Positions 27,139 through 35,776 of a DNA stretch of 64,000 bases are shown here, piece after piece (the first letter of the stretch is position 1; each line of letters begins with the position of its first letter). The stretch spans positions 802,971 to 866,970 of the forward strand of contig NZ_QCXX01000001.1 in NCBI RefSeq assembly GCF_003071065.1, given 5' to 3'. Under the pieces are notes generated by a model. The model ran no database searches, had not been told where the DNA came from, and saw only the letters and a list, made by a program, of their open reading frames with translations. The position numbers and the translations under genes are program-made. Source of the DNA: Sphingobacterium athyrii. Lineage in GTDB: Bacteria > Bacteroidota > Bacteroidia > Sphingobacteriales > Sphingobacteriaceae.

Positions 27139-29337
27139 CTAGTAACAATCTGTCAGGACCTGACCATTTTCTTTGTAGATGTTGATCGATTTGCCTGTAC
27201 TTACCAGCAGTATCTCGTTTAAAGTTGCTTCGACATCCTGTTGCATACGAAGTGAACCACACAATAGGATACAGCCCTGCTGTTCGAGCAATTCGATAAA
27301 GTACTTACCGTCCTGACGGATCAGATCCATCACATACTGCCCCTGCTGTTCCCGTGAAAAAGCCAGCTGTACATCGTTCAGCTGTCCCAGTTTTTTTTGT
27401 ACGTCGGTAAATTCCAGATATTGTGCTGTGATCTCATTGTTCTTGCGGAAGCCTGCATAGAGTTTGACGGGTATTTTATGCTGATTTTCCGCAATCATAC
27501 CCAAAAACGGTGCAATACCGGTTCCATTTGCAATCAACGCCACAGCAGGTGCTGTCTTGGGAAAATGAAAACTTGGATTGGCCATGACACGCGCTTCCAG
27601 AACCTGATCAGCTTTTAGTTGGTATAGAAAACCCGAACCAAAGCCATCAGGAAATAGCTTGACGACCAATTGAACCATTCCATCCTTGCATCCAATGGAA
27701 TAGAAACGTTCCCGTTGATCCTGTGCTGGATAGATGGCCAACAAATCTCCGGACTGTACTTTCATTTTTCCAAGTGGCTTTAATAAAAGTGTAAAGGTAC
27801 TGTTGCTCTCCGAAACAGTTGATCGGGCAATCACTTTAAATTTCTTCAATCCAACCACTTTGGAGCTGTATATCGCTGGAGCAGAAGCTAAGGCAATATT
27901 GCTTTGTTCACTCCAATGATGTACCCATGAAATCAGTTCATCAACACTTTTGTCATTGACCGTATGTAGGTCTATCAGTCGGGAGGCCCATACTTGCTGA
28001 CTGAGCAACTTGTCTATCGCATACGCATAGGCACAAAAATCAGGGTACGCTTTCGATCCAAAACCGAGAACAGAGAAATTAATCGACTGCTGCTGTGGAT
28101 AGGCCAATAGCTTTTTCTCAAACTGAGTCGCATTGGAAGGCGCTGTTCCTAGACCGTAGGTGGACGTAAACAGCAAAAGATGTTTTGCTTTTGGAAAATA
28201 CTGATAGTGGTTCATCCCGAGCAAAAGTGATTTTTTACCATCAGCCAATAGCTGTTTGTGAATCTGATTGGCAAAAAACAAAGTACTCCCATTTTCAGTA
28301 CCTACCAGAATAACAATTTCGGCGTCAGCTGCCTTATACTTATTCTTAATCTTTGTTCGCGTACGTTTGAAGGTAATGACAAAACCCGTATAAATAAAAA
28401 ACACAATATTCAGTGATGCAAGCCCCAAAATGATGGCCCATATCATATTGGTTTTACCGGTGTGAAGATCGAGCGAAAATTGTTCTGCAAGTGCAGTAAA
28501 GGGATACTTGACTTCTTTATGTACGGCACCATTCAATTGATTTACTGTCAACTCCCGGTCTTTCAGTTTGAGGACATAATATTCGTCAGGATCTCCTTCC
28601 ATAAAAGGGAACTCCACCTTCACGACATCGTTAAGTTTCGTTTTTTTAAAGATCGAAAAATCTGCTATCGCCAGCTCCTCGGTCTCATTTTCCTTCACCG
28701 GATATTCAACCGTTTGATTTGTCTTCTTTAACAGTTCGATTCGGACCATAAATAAATAGGTCCCTGTCAAAGCCAAAATTAAAATGGGTATCAGAAACAA
28801 CCGCCCTGAAACAACATGAAAATACTGTGCGAAGAAATCCCGATTGATCTTAGCAAAGAAATGTCGAACGCCCTGTTGACGTTTGATAATCAACACCAAA
28901 CCTGAGATAGTAATCAAAAATAGTAGAAAAGAAGCGATGCCGATAATGATTCGGCCTGTTACCTTTAAGAATAAGGAACGATGCAGTGCTGTAGTCCATT
29001 GAACAAACTGTGTTTTGTTCTTTTGTGCACCCAGATATTTGCCGGTTTGCGGGTCAATATACCCTTTTACAGTATTTCCCTCAGCATCTATGGCGTCAAT
29101 GCTCACAAATTGATTGTGGTCGACCGAAATTTCAATAATTTCAGGATAAACCTTTCGCAGACCGGTAATGGTCTGCGAAAGATCCAAAGAACCTATATTT
29201 TCTATTCGATAGGGTGGCATTTTTTCATTGACGGCGTCAATAGCCAAAATTACTCCCGTGACCGATAATAATAGTAAAAAAACAGAAGAAACAAGAGCTA
29301 AGGCTAAATGTGCATACCTCCAGACAGATACCAACAT
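27139..29337 (-). CDS. PepSY-membrane/flavodoxin/NAD(P)H-flavin reductase fusion
   Basis: 732 residues. The N-terminal third (about 1-330) is a PepSY-associated transmembrane unit with four helices (at about 7-32, 128-152, 180-198 and 300-322). A cytosolic flavodoxin domain (about 341-470) starts IVILVGTENGSTLFFANQ with TSTYGLGTAP. The last part is a sulfite-reductase-like FAD/NAD(P) domain with RFYSIG (544-549) for FAD, NGTGIAP (604-610) and CGS (693-695) for NAD(P)H. It would move electrons from cytosolic NAD(P)H across the membrane to an exported flavin or metal acceptor. It starts six bases after the DUF2271 stop, and ApbE follows, so the module is one unit. Confidence 0.9.
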   Translation of the reverse strand: MLVSVWRYAHLALALVSSVFLLLLSVTGVILAIDAVNEKMPPYRIENIGSLDLSQTITGLRKVYPEIIEISVDHNQFVSIDAIDAEGNTVKGYIDPQTGKYLGAQKNKTQFVQWTTALHRSLFLKVTGRIIIGIASFLLFLITISGLVLIIKRQQGVRHFFAKINRDFFAQYFHVVSGRLFLIPILILALTGTYLFMVRIELLKKTNQTVEYPVKENETEELAIADFSIFKKTKLNDVVKVEFPFMEGDPDEYYVLKLKDRELTVNQLNGAVHKEVKYPFTALAEQFSLDLHTGKTNMIWAIILGLASLNIVFFIYTGFVITFKRTRTKIKNKYKAADAEIVILVGTENGSTLFFANQIHKQLLADGKKSLLLGMNHYQYFPKAKHLLLFTSTYGLGTAPSNATQFEKKLLAYPQQQSINFSVLGFGSKAYPDFCAYAYAIDKLLSQQVWASRLIDLHTVNDKSVDELISWVHHWSEQSNIALASAPAIYSSKVVGLKKFKVIARSTVSESNSTFTLLLKPLGKMKVQSGDLLAIYPAQDQRERFYSIGCKDGMVQLVVKLFPDGFGSGFLYQLKADQVLEARVMANPSFHFPKTAPAVALIANGTGIAPFLGMIAENQHKIPVKLYAGFRKNNEITAQYLEFTDVQKKLGQLNDVQLAFSREQQGQYVMDLIRQDGKYFIELLEQQGCILLCGSLRMQQDVEATLNEILLVSTGKSINIYKENGQVLTDCY

Positions 29338-29343
29338 TTTTTC

Positions 29344-29829
29344 TTATTGTACTTTATTTAATTTGACAAGCTTAATGTATCCCTTACCATTTGCTTTTTC
29401 AGTAATAGCCTCTTTTGTTAATGGGATCTCTACATCTGAAGTATGATATTTTTGCTCTTCGACAGCGGATTCAAAGCGAAGTTTATACCCTTTGTTGAAT
29501 TTAGACTCATCAATTTCCAAAGTACGCATCGCACGGTCACCGCCACCAACAGAAGCACCGGTCACTGCGCTCAGTTTTTCTTTGGTTTTAGCCTGAAATT
29601 TATACCACTCTTTCAATGTATTATACCATTGTTTATCTGGCCCCAATACAGCAAGTGTTTTTTCGTATGCTCCCTTCGGGTTTATGAGTGAAATAACGAC
29701 ATAAGCTCCTTCTCCTTGATAGGCGTTCATTTGGATCATACATTTATACTTACCCGTTTGGGCAAATGTGCTGACAGAAACTGCAGAAAACAAAAGTGTG
29801 ATTAGCGCGATTTTAATTATAGTATTCAT
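29344..29829 (-). CDS. DUF2271 exported protein with a flavinylation motif
   Basis: 161 residues with a signal peptide (IALITLLFSAVSVSTFAQ). The mature part is beta-rich: YKCMIQMNAYQGEGAYVVISLINPKGAYEKTLAVLGPDKQWYNTLKEWY, the DUF2271 pattern. Residues 90-93 read TGAS, which matches the ApbE target [S/T]GA[S/T], so Ser93 is the predicted attachment point for FMN. It lies between the ankyrin gene (4 bases away) and the PepSY reductase (6 bases). In this setting it would act as a periplasmic flavin electron carrier that receives electrons from the reductase. Flavinylation is a prediction from the motif. Confidence 0.82.
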   Translation of the reverse strand: MNTIIKIALITLLFSAVSVSTFAQTGKYKCMIQMNAYQGEGAYVVISLINPKGAYEKTLAVLGPDKQWYNTLKEWYKFQAKTKEKLSAVTGASVGGGDRAMRTLEIDESKFNKGYKLRFESAVEEQKYHTSDVEIPLTKEAITEKANGKGYIKLVKLNKVQ

Positions 29830-29833
29830 CTTA

Positions 29834-31345
29834 TTATTTTAAAAAGTCCAACTGTACATTTCCTTTTGACAAAAAGTCATTTTCTTTAGCCAAATCGTAT
29901 GCGGTTTCATCAAATTCGGTTTTCAGTTCTTTATTTGCTCCTAAAGCGACCAATCTCTTCAATAATGAATCGTCTTTCGCAATCAAAGCAGCTTTATGTA
30001 GTGCGGTGGTTCCGTCTTTATCCTGTGCATTGATATCTACCCCCAATTCGCTTGCTTTCTGAATGAGGTTTGTGCTTTCCTTAGCGACAGCAAGATGATA
30101 AAGTGTACTACCATTTTTCTGGGGTGCGACAACATCCAATCCACCAGCTTTAAGCACAGCTAATTTTTCTTTAAAATCATCTATGTACGAGCTATTGGAT
30201 TGCGCTCCTTGTTGCGGACGTCCATCTTGTGGGGCTTCCTTAAAAGAATTAAACCAGTAAACGGCTAAGTTATTACCGTCTTTATCCAACAATTTGGTAT
30301 CAGCACCGTTTTTAATTAAGAGTGCTGCGACCTCAGCTGTACCATTACCCACTGCCTTGGTCAATGCGGATTCACCTTTCTCATTCACCGCATTCACATT
30401 TTTCGCTTTGGAGAGTAGCAGTTCCACTAATTTTGCGTCCTTGCCATTTGCCGCAACCATAAGGGCTGTATTGCCCTCGTTATCTGCTTTTGCAACATCA
30501 ACCCCTTTTTCTAAAAAGTAATTGATCACCGCCATATCCGGGCGACGCACCAAGGCATGCAATAAAGTCGCACCGTCTTTATTAATGGCTTTAGGATCCA
30601 ATTTTAGTTTCTCTACCAAATAGGTATACGTGTCCAAGCCATTTGAAACCTGTCTTGATCCTTGAGTAGCAAAAAATAATGCATTGTTTGTCGGTTTTAC
30701 ACCACGGGCAATAAACTTTTCGACCAAGGCCATGTTACCCAATTTTGCCGCATAATCTGTTACGGTACGCCCGTACTCATCTTTGTCTTGTATAGAAAGC
30801 CCCTTCTTGATAAAGTAATCTGTCAATGCAAGATCTTTATCAGCAGAAGCCGCCAACATCATTAACGTAGCTCCACCTTCATATTTTTGTTTAGGATCTA
30901 CTCCAGCTTTAAATAAAGCCTCATAAACAGCGGTATTGGTATTTCCTGTCGACGCTGCATAGGCTACGATCGGGTAGCCATGGCTATCCTGATAGTTCAC
31001 ATCGGAACCTTTTGCAATGAGATAGTCCACCAATTCAGCATTACCACTTGAAGCCGCCCAATGCAGATAACTCCGGCTATGGTGTGTTTTCTTAGTGACA
31101 CTATTTCCTTCTTGTTCGATCATGAATTTGACAACATCAGTCGGGGCTCCATTTAGGATTGCCATCGTTACAGGATCGAAAGATGCCGCATTTGGTTGTG
31201 AAGGACTATTTCCTTTTGTAATCTCTTCCTTAACGGTAGCCAAAGTAGGTTTACCTTTCCAAAACTCACCATTCATCAATGAATTTGTCTGTGCCTGGGC
31301 ATAAGATGCCGCTAAAAGTAAAGCTGCTAAAAGTGTCTTTTTCAT
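29834..31345 (-). CDS. Exported ankyrin-repeat protein
   Basis: 503 residues with a signal peptide ([19 protein letters not shown]). About ten ankyrin repeats fill the rest, for example [83 protein letters not shown] and [28 protein letters not shown]. It is first in the operon with DUF2271, the PepSY reductase and probably ApbE. Ankyrin proteins recur next to such flavin modules in Bacteroidota and may organise or protect periplasmic partners; the exact role is unknown. A Fur-box-like site overlaps its presumed promoter. Confidence 0.88.
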   Translation of the reverse strand: MKKTLLAALLLAASYAQAQTNSLMNGEFWKGKPTLATVKEEITKGNSPSQPNAASFDPVTMAILNGAPTDVVKFMIEQEGNSVTKKTHHSRSYLHWAASSGNAELVDYLIAKGSDVNYQDSHGYPIVAYAASTGNTNTAVYEALFKAGVDPKQKYEGGATLMMLAASADKDLALTDYFIKKGLSIQDKDEYGRTVTDYAAKLGNMALVEKFIARGVKPTNNALFFATQGSRQVSNGLDTYTYLVEKLKLDPKAINKDGATLLHALVRRPDMAVINYFLEKGVDVAKADNEGNTALMVAANGKDAKLVELLLSKAKNVNAVNEKGESALTKAVGNGTAEVAALLIKNGADTKLLDKDGNNLAVYWFNSFKEAPQDGRPQQGAQSNSSYIDDFKEKLAVLKAGGLDVVAPQKNGSTLYHLAVAKESTNLIQKASELGVDINAQDKDGTTALHKAALIAKDDSLLKRLVALGANKELKTEFDETAYDLAKENDFLSKGNVQLDFLK

Positions 31346-31646
31346 TAGAACGTATTTTTATTAATAATGAAGTCATCATGAACAATCGCTATCCCCTACC
31401 TTTTTGTGAATATCGTATGGCTCTTGCCAACCTCAGCTGGATTTAAATATTAAACCGAAGAACTAATATCTTATTTAAATTAATTCTAAATTACTGCAAA
31501 TCTAAAAAATATTCTGATACTAAAAAATTAATACGGGCGAAATTTGCTTGGTATGCGTCACTTTGCTTTTTTATCCAAACGATAAACTCCACTTGCAAAT
31601 CCAACAAAATTGTCTTAGTTTACGCTAACACTAAGGAAGCAACATC
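31346..31646. other. Divergent intergenic region, ankyrin operon and hydrolase gene
   Basis: 301 bases without a gene. It holds the predicted promoter and Fur-like site of the ankyrin operon (31473-31504). For the plus-strand hydrolase no clear TAnnTTTG was found; TAGTTTAC near 31617 is the nearest match. Confidence 0.4.
31473..31504 (-). promoter_or_regulatory. Predicted promoter and Fur-like operator of the ankyrin/flavin operon
   Basis: On the minus strand TAGATTTG (31497-31504 reversed) matches the -7 element TAnnTTTG. Immediately downstream is ATTTAAATTAATTCTAAAT (31473-31491), an imperfect 9-1-9 palindrome (7 of 9 pairs) resembling the site at 62140-62158. No good -33 TTTG was found. 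Confidence 0.4.
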
Positions 31647-32594
31647 ATGAATATGGTATCGTCCAATCTTTTTTCAATACGTTCTTTTGAAGGTAAACCA
31701 GCCCATAAACTCTTCTATACTATATTTAAACCTGAGAACCAAAAGGTACTAGGAACAATATTGATTGTTCATGGCATGCAGGAACATAGTGGGCGCTATC
31801 AAATGCTTACCGATCATCTGGCTAACCGTGGTTTTGCTGTACTCCTTTATGATCAGTTGGGGCATGGGAAAACGGCCGTGAATGCGGAAGGGTTGGGGTA
31901 TTTTCAACAATCTGATCCAGCGGAACAACTTGTGCAGGACGCGTTAACAATGAGTACTGTATTACAGCAAAGCTACCCCAATCAACCGCATTTTATCTTG
32001 GGCCATTCCATGGGATCTTTTGTGACCCGATGTGCCTTACAACAAGCGGGAGATCGTTTTAAAGGGGCCATAATCGTGGGGACGGGCGGAAGACAAAAGG
32101 GATCCACAGCTTTTCGTACGCTATTGGCTGTACTGAATTCCCTTGCCCCCAAAAAACGCAGTAAATTAATCAACGGTATATTTGACAGGCGTAATAATTC
32201 CGGATTTAAGAATGAACCCAACCAAAACAATAGCAATTGGCTAAGTGTCAACAAAGCGAATCGCATGGCTTTTATTGAAGATCCACTATGCGGTGGTTTG
32301 TTTACCAACAATGGTTTTTATACGGTATTGAGTCTATCGCTACGAGCGACAGACAAAGAGCTGACAAAACGCATCCCAAAGGGTTTACCCCTATTGTTTA
32401 TTAGCGGACAAGATGACCCTATTGGTGATTTCGGGAAGGGAGTGGAAGATACTGTCGCCCAATTGCGTACGCAGGGTCAGGCCGATATTACTTTAAAACT
32501 ATATAAAGGCATGCGTCACGAAATACTCAACGAAGACTGCAGGGAAGATGTCTTTCAATTCATTGATCAATGGCTAGAGCAGCATCTAAGCTAA
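31647..32594 (+). CDS. Alpha/beta hydrolase (monoacylglycerol-lipase / lysophospholipase type)
   Basis: 315 residues, no signal peptide. The Hydrolase_4 pattern is clear: TILIVHGMQEHSGRYQMLTDHLANRGFAVLLYDQLGHGKT near the N-terminus, the nucleophile elbow GHSMGS with Ser121, the acid Asp in LLFISGQDDPIGD and the base His in LYKGMRHEILNE. These enzymes cleave monoacylglycerols, lysophospholipids or other small esters in the cytosol. Two ATG codons lie close together (31647 and 31653); the first is used. It stands alone, convergent with the GH43 gene. Confidence 0.9.
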   Translation: MNMVSSNLFSIRSFEGKPAHKLFYTIFKPENQKVLGTILIVHGMQEHSGRYQMLTDHLANRGFAVLLYDQLGHGKTAVNAEGLGYFQQSDPAEQLVQDALTMSTVLQQSYPNQPHFILGHSMGSFVTRCALQQAGDRFKGAIIVGTGGRQKGSTAFRTLLAVLNSLAPKKRSKLINGIFDRRNNSGFKNEPNQNNSNWLSVNKANRMAFIEDPLCGGLFTNNGFYTVLSLSLRATDKELTKRIPKGLPLLFISGQDDPIGDFGKGVEDTVAQLRTQGQADITLKLYKGMRHEILNEDCREDVFQFIDQWLEQHLS

Positions 32595-32707
32595 TTGTAG
32601 CCAAGTAGTTGGGCTAAACAATTGCTGTGACTCTAGCATCTCATCTAGTAGAGATAAAATAGCCCTTAGCAGTAGTAATCCAATTTCCGTCAAAATGTTA
32701 ATCAAAA

Positions 32708-33802
32708 CTATTTAAAGACAGGTGCGACCTTTTCCACAACGCTACTTGTCTCCCACTCAATCGTAGGCCAATCTTCTTTCCAGATTACCCTATCCAGCAA
32801 TAGCATGCGGCGATTTCCCCCGGTAGAAACACGTGGCCTTTTGGGGTCTATGGCATGATAAAGCAACCAATCGTTGCCTTGATCATCGGTTATAATCCGG
32901 GAAGTATGCCCTGTGCCCACAAATTTATCATTTCCTTTCAGTAATAATGTTCCGCTTCCTCTTTGTGTCAAATCACGGCCTTCCTGATCCAGATAAGGGC
33001 CCTGCAATTTTTTTGATCGGCCAACGAGGACATGATAAGTACTTTTTTCGCCTTCGCAACACGATCCTTTTGAACCGATAAAGTAATAATAGCCTTTTCT
33101 CTTATGGATGACCACAGCTTCAAAATCACCAGCTGCAACCTTAAATTTCTTTTTAAGATCGGGGATTTGCGTTCCATCATTATTTAAAGGAATACCAAAA
33201 GTCCCCTGCGTAGTGGCATCGCTAAAACTTCCCCAGAAGAGGTAGTTCCGGTTATTTTCCCTGAAAAAATAGGGGTCTATCGAATTGGGTACATCGATCG
33301 ATTTACTATCGAACAGTTTGCCCTGATCCACGAATGGCCCCTCAGGTTTGTCCGCTAGGGCCACCCCAATACCGGGATTAGGATCGCCCCAAGTGGAGTA
33401 AGCATAGTACATTATATATTTCCCATTCAATAACACCACATCTGGCGCCCAAATCCCACCTTCCGGCTTCCAGTTGGGCTTGGCTGAAAATGCCGTTCCG
33501 ATCCAGGTCCAATGTACTAGATCTTTTGACTGCAAAATAGAAACTAAACGCTGTCCCTTGCCATCGCCCCAATTATCAGCTGTTCCATAAGCATAAAATA
33601 ATTTATTCTTTGGATTACGTACCACTGTAGGGTCTGCGAGTATCGGTTCAAAGACAGGATTTATATACGTTGTGTTTTTTACGGAAGACCGCGTGGTCTG
33701 AACAGGTTGTGTAACTGAACCTGAAGAACTTCTACAGGAGTTCAACAGGCTCAGGATTACCACTACGCCACTCCAATATTTTAACGAGTTCGACTGCAGC
33801 AT
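32708..33802 (-). CDS. Glycoside hydrolase family 43 lipoprotein
   Basis: 364 residues. A lipoprotein signal ends LLNSC with Cys23. The five-bladed GH43 propeller has its catalytic base in FEPILADPTVVRNPKNKLFYAYGT, the pKa-modulating Asp in NSIDPYFFRENNRNYLFWGS and the acid Glu in AAGDFEAVVIHKRKGYYYFIGS. The family includes alpha-L-arabinofuranosidases, endo-arabinanases and beta-xylosidases. It is the last gene of the run mutarotase, GH127, GH2, GH43, which suggests an arabinose-containing glycan. The exact subfamily could not be read by eye. Confidence 0.87.
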   Translation of the reverse strand: MLQSNSLKYWSGVVVILSLLNSCRSSSGSVTQPVQTTRSSVKNTTYINPVFEPILADPTVVRNPKNKLFYAYGTADNWGDGKGQRLVSILQSKDLVHWTWIGTAFSAKPNWKPEGGIWAPDVVLLNGKYIMYYAYSTWGDPNPGIGVALADKPEGPFVDQGKLFDSKSIDVPNSIDPYFFRENNRNYLFWGSFSDATTQGTFGIPLNNDGTQIPDLKKKFKVAAGDFEAVVIHKRKGYYYFIGSKGSCCEGEKSTYHVLVGRSKKLQGPYLDQEGRDLTQRGSGTLLLKGNDKFVGTGHTSRIITDDQGNDWLLYHAIDPKRPRVSTGGNRRMLLLDRVIWKEDWPTIEWETSSVVEKVAPVFK

Positions 33803-33900
33803 TTTATCAATTTTATGTTATCCAGATGCTTTCCTATCCTTGTATCCGAAAAAATTATATGAAAGCCGTCACAATTTCCATTCATGATGTTCCTTTAAGA

Positions 33901-35745
33901 CTATTTCGTTGGCGCATGATAGAGGGCCTGGTGGGCAGCGTTTAATTCTGTTTCAGGCATTTTAATGACTTTACGATCATACGTCATCAAACCATTGGTT
34001 TCCACCTCCACATCTGTCGTCTGTGTATAAACGCCTGCCGACAGCCCCATAGGAATCAGTCTTGTCAAATCACGGATCAATTGTTTATACCGTTCGAGCA
34101 GTTCGGTTTTATTTTTGAAACTCTGGTAGCCCCAGTTGTCTTTTTGTTGCCAGGAATGACCATCTACGGGAAGTCCCAAGCCTCCAAATTCACCTAATGC
34201 CAATACCTGATTTGCGCCAAACAATTTTGGATCCGGCATTGCCGCATCTGGGTAGTTGTGTATATCCAGTATATGGCCGGTTTCCATAAAATTACCGCCG
34301 CTGGCACTGTTTACCAAACGGGATGGATCATTGGCCATCGTCCATTCGGTGATTTCTTTTGTCTTAAATTGTCCCCAGGCTTCATTAAAAGGCACCCAAA
34401 TCACAATGCTCGGGTAATTATGCAAAACCTCCATGATGGTTTTCCATTCCTTTCTATAATATCCTTCAGACTCTGCTGAACGCACCTTATCCCGATTTCC
34501 GCCAGATATTTTCCCAGGTTGCATGTCCCAATGATTTCCCCCGAGATCGCCGCTTGGCATATCTTGCCAGACAAGCATACCAATGCTATCACAGTAGCGA
34601 TACCACCGTGCGGGTTCAACTTTAATGTGCTTACGGATCATATTGAAACCCATTTCCTTTGTCTTGATTACATCAAACTTTAGGGCTTCATCCGTAGGTG
34701 CTGTATGCAAGCCATCGGGCCACCAGCCTTGATCAAGTGGTCCATACTGAAATGTAAACTTATTGTTCAATAGGAGTCTTTGTATCCCGTTTTCATCTTT
34801 TCCCATTGAAATTTTACGCATCGCGAAATAGCTTTTTGCTTGGTCAATGACCTTCCCTTTGCGGACTAACTGAATTTCCAAATCGTAAAGCTTCGGATTA
34901 TTGGGCGACCAGGCTTCCAAATTCGGAACGGAAAGCTCGAAAGCTGCATTTGGTTGTCCCACCTGTTCTTTAATGACTTGAGTTCCGTTTAGTGCCCGCA
35001 CTTTAATTTCATCACCGGCCTGACTACCTGCCACTGTCGCCTGGAAGGCAAGTATCCCTTCATCCAAACGCGGTGTCTGTTTTGTTGTCACGATATAAGA
35101 TGATGGCACACTTTCCAGCCACACCGTTTGCCATATGCCGGTAACCGGCGTATACCAAATGCCATTCGGACGATTGACCTGCTTACCTCTTGGTTGTGGC
35201 CCCTCATCTGTCGGATCCCATACACGTATCGCGATTTCCTGTTTAGTTCCTTTTCTGAGAAAACGGGTCACGTCCATCGAAAAAGGGTCAAAACCGCCTT
35301 CATGTCTACCGACCAATTGATTATTTACATATACATCGCATTGCCAGTCCACAGCGCCAAAATGGAGCAAAACATTATTTTTGTTGACCGACTTATCCAA
35401 GGTAATCGTGTTGGTATACCATAATGCTTTATCTTTACCAACTTCCTTACCAACCCCTGAAAGTGCAGATTCTACCGCAAAAGGCACTAGGATATTTCCG
35501 TCCCACTGTTGGGGAATTTCTTTTGCATTTACTGGAGTAATGGCATATTTCCATAAGCCGTTTAAATTTTGCCAGTTATTTGTCCGCACCAGTTGTGGTC
35601 TCGGATATTCTGGATGTGGTTTCTGTGCAGTCACTTTTTCACCCCAGGAGGTCAATATGTGATCGCCTACCGGCTTCCATTCCTGCGCAAGATTCAATTG
35701 TGCAGCCATCATCAGACTGGCAAAAAATAAGGTTTTCTTCATCAT
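33901..35745 (-). CDS. Glycoside hydrolase family 2 protein
   Basis: 614 residues with a signal peptide (MMKKTLFFASLMMAAQLNLAQ). The N-terminal jelly-roll sugar-binding domain includes HFGAVDWQCDVYVNNQLVGRHEGGFDPFSMDVTRFL. An immunoglobulin-like domain and a TIM barrel follow. The acid/base is Glu455 (VPFNEAWGQF) and the nucleophile Glu519 (LALGEFGGLG). At about 610 residues it lacks the large C-terminal domains of LacZ and resembles the short beta-galactosidase/glucuronidase-type GH2 enzymes of Bacteroidota. It starts 31 bases after the GH127 stop. Substrate specificity is unknown. Confidence 0.9.
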   Translation of the reverse strand: MMKKTLFFASLMMAAQLNLAQEWKPVGDHILTSWGEKVTAQKPHPEYPRPQLVRTNNWQNLNGLWKYAITPVNAKEIPQQWDGNILVPFAVESALSGVGKEVGKDKALWYTNTITLDKSVNKNNVLLHFGAVDWQCDVYVNNQLVGRHEGGFDPFSMDVTRFLRKGTKQEIAIRVWDPTDEGPQPRGKQVNRPNGIWYTPVTGIWQTVWLESVPSSYIVTTKQTPRLDEGILAFQATVAGSQAGDEIKVRALNGTQVIKEQVGQPNAAFELSVPNLEAWSPNNPKLYDLEIQLVRKGKVIDQAKSYFAMRKISMGKDENGIQRLLLNNKFTFQYGPLDQGWWPDGLHTAPTDEALKFDVIKTKEMGFNMIRKHIKVEPARWYRYCDSIGMLVWQDMPSGDLGGNHWDMQPGKISGGNRDKVRSAESEGYYRKEWKTIMEVLHNYPSIVIWVPFNEAWGQFKTKEITEWTMANDPSRLVNSASGGNFMETGHILDIHNYPDAAMPDPKLFGANQVLALGEFGGLGLPVDGHSWQQKDNWGYQSFKNKTELLERYKQLIRDLTRLIPMGLSAGVYTQTTDVEVETNGLMTYDRKVIKMPETELNAAHQALYHAPTK

Positions 35746-35776
35746 AAAAAAATCGTTATATCATTTATATCTTTAA

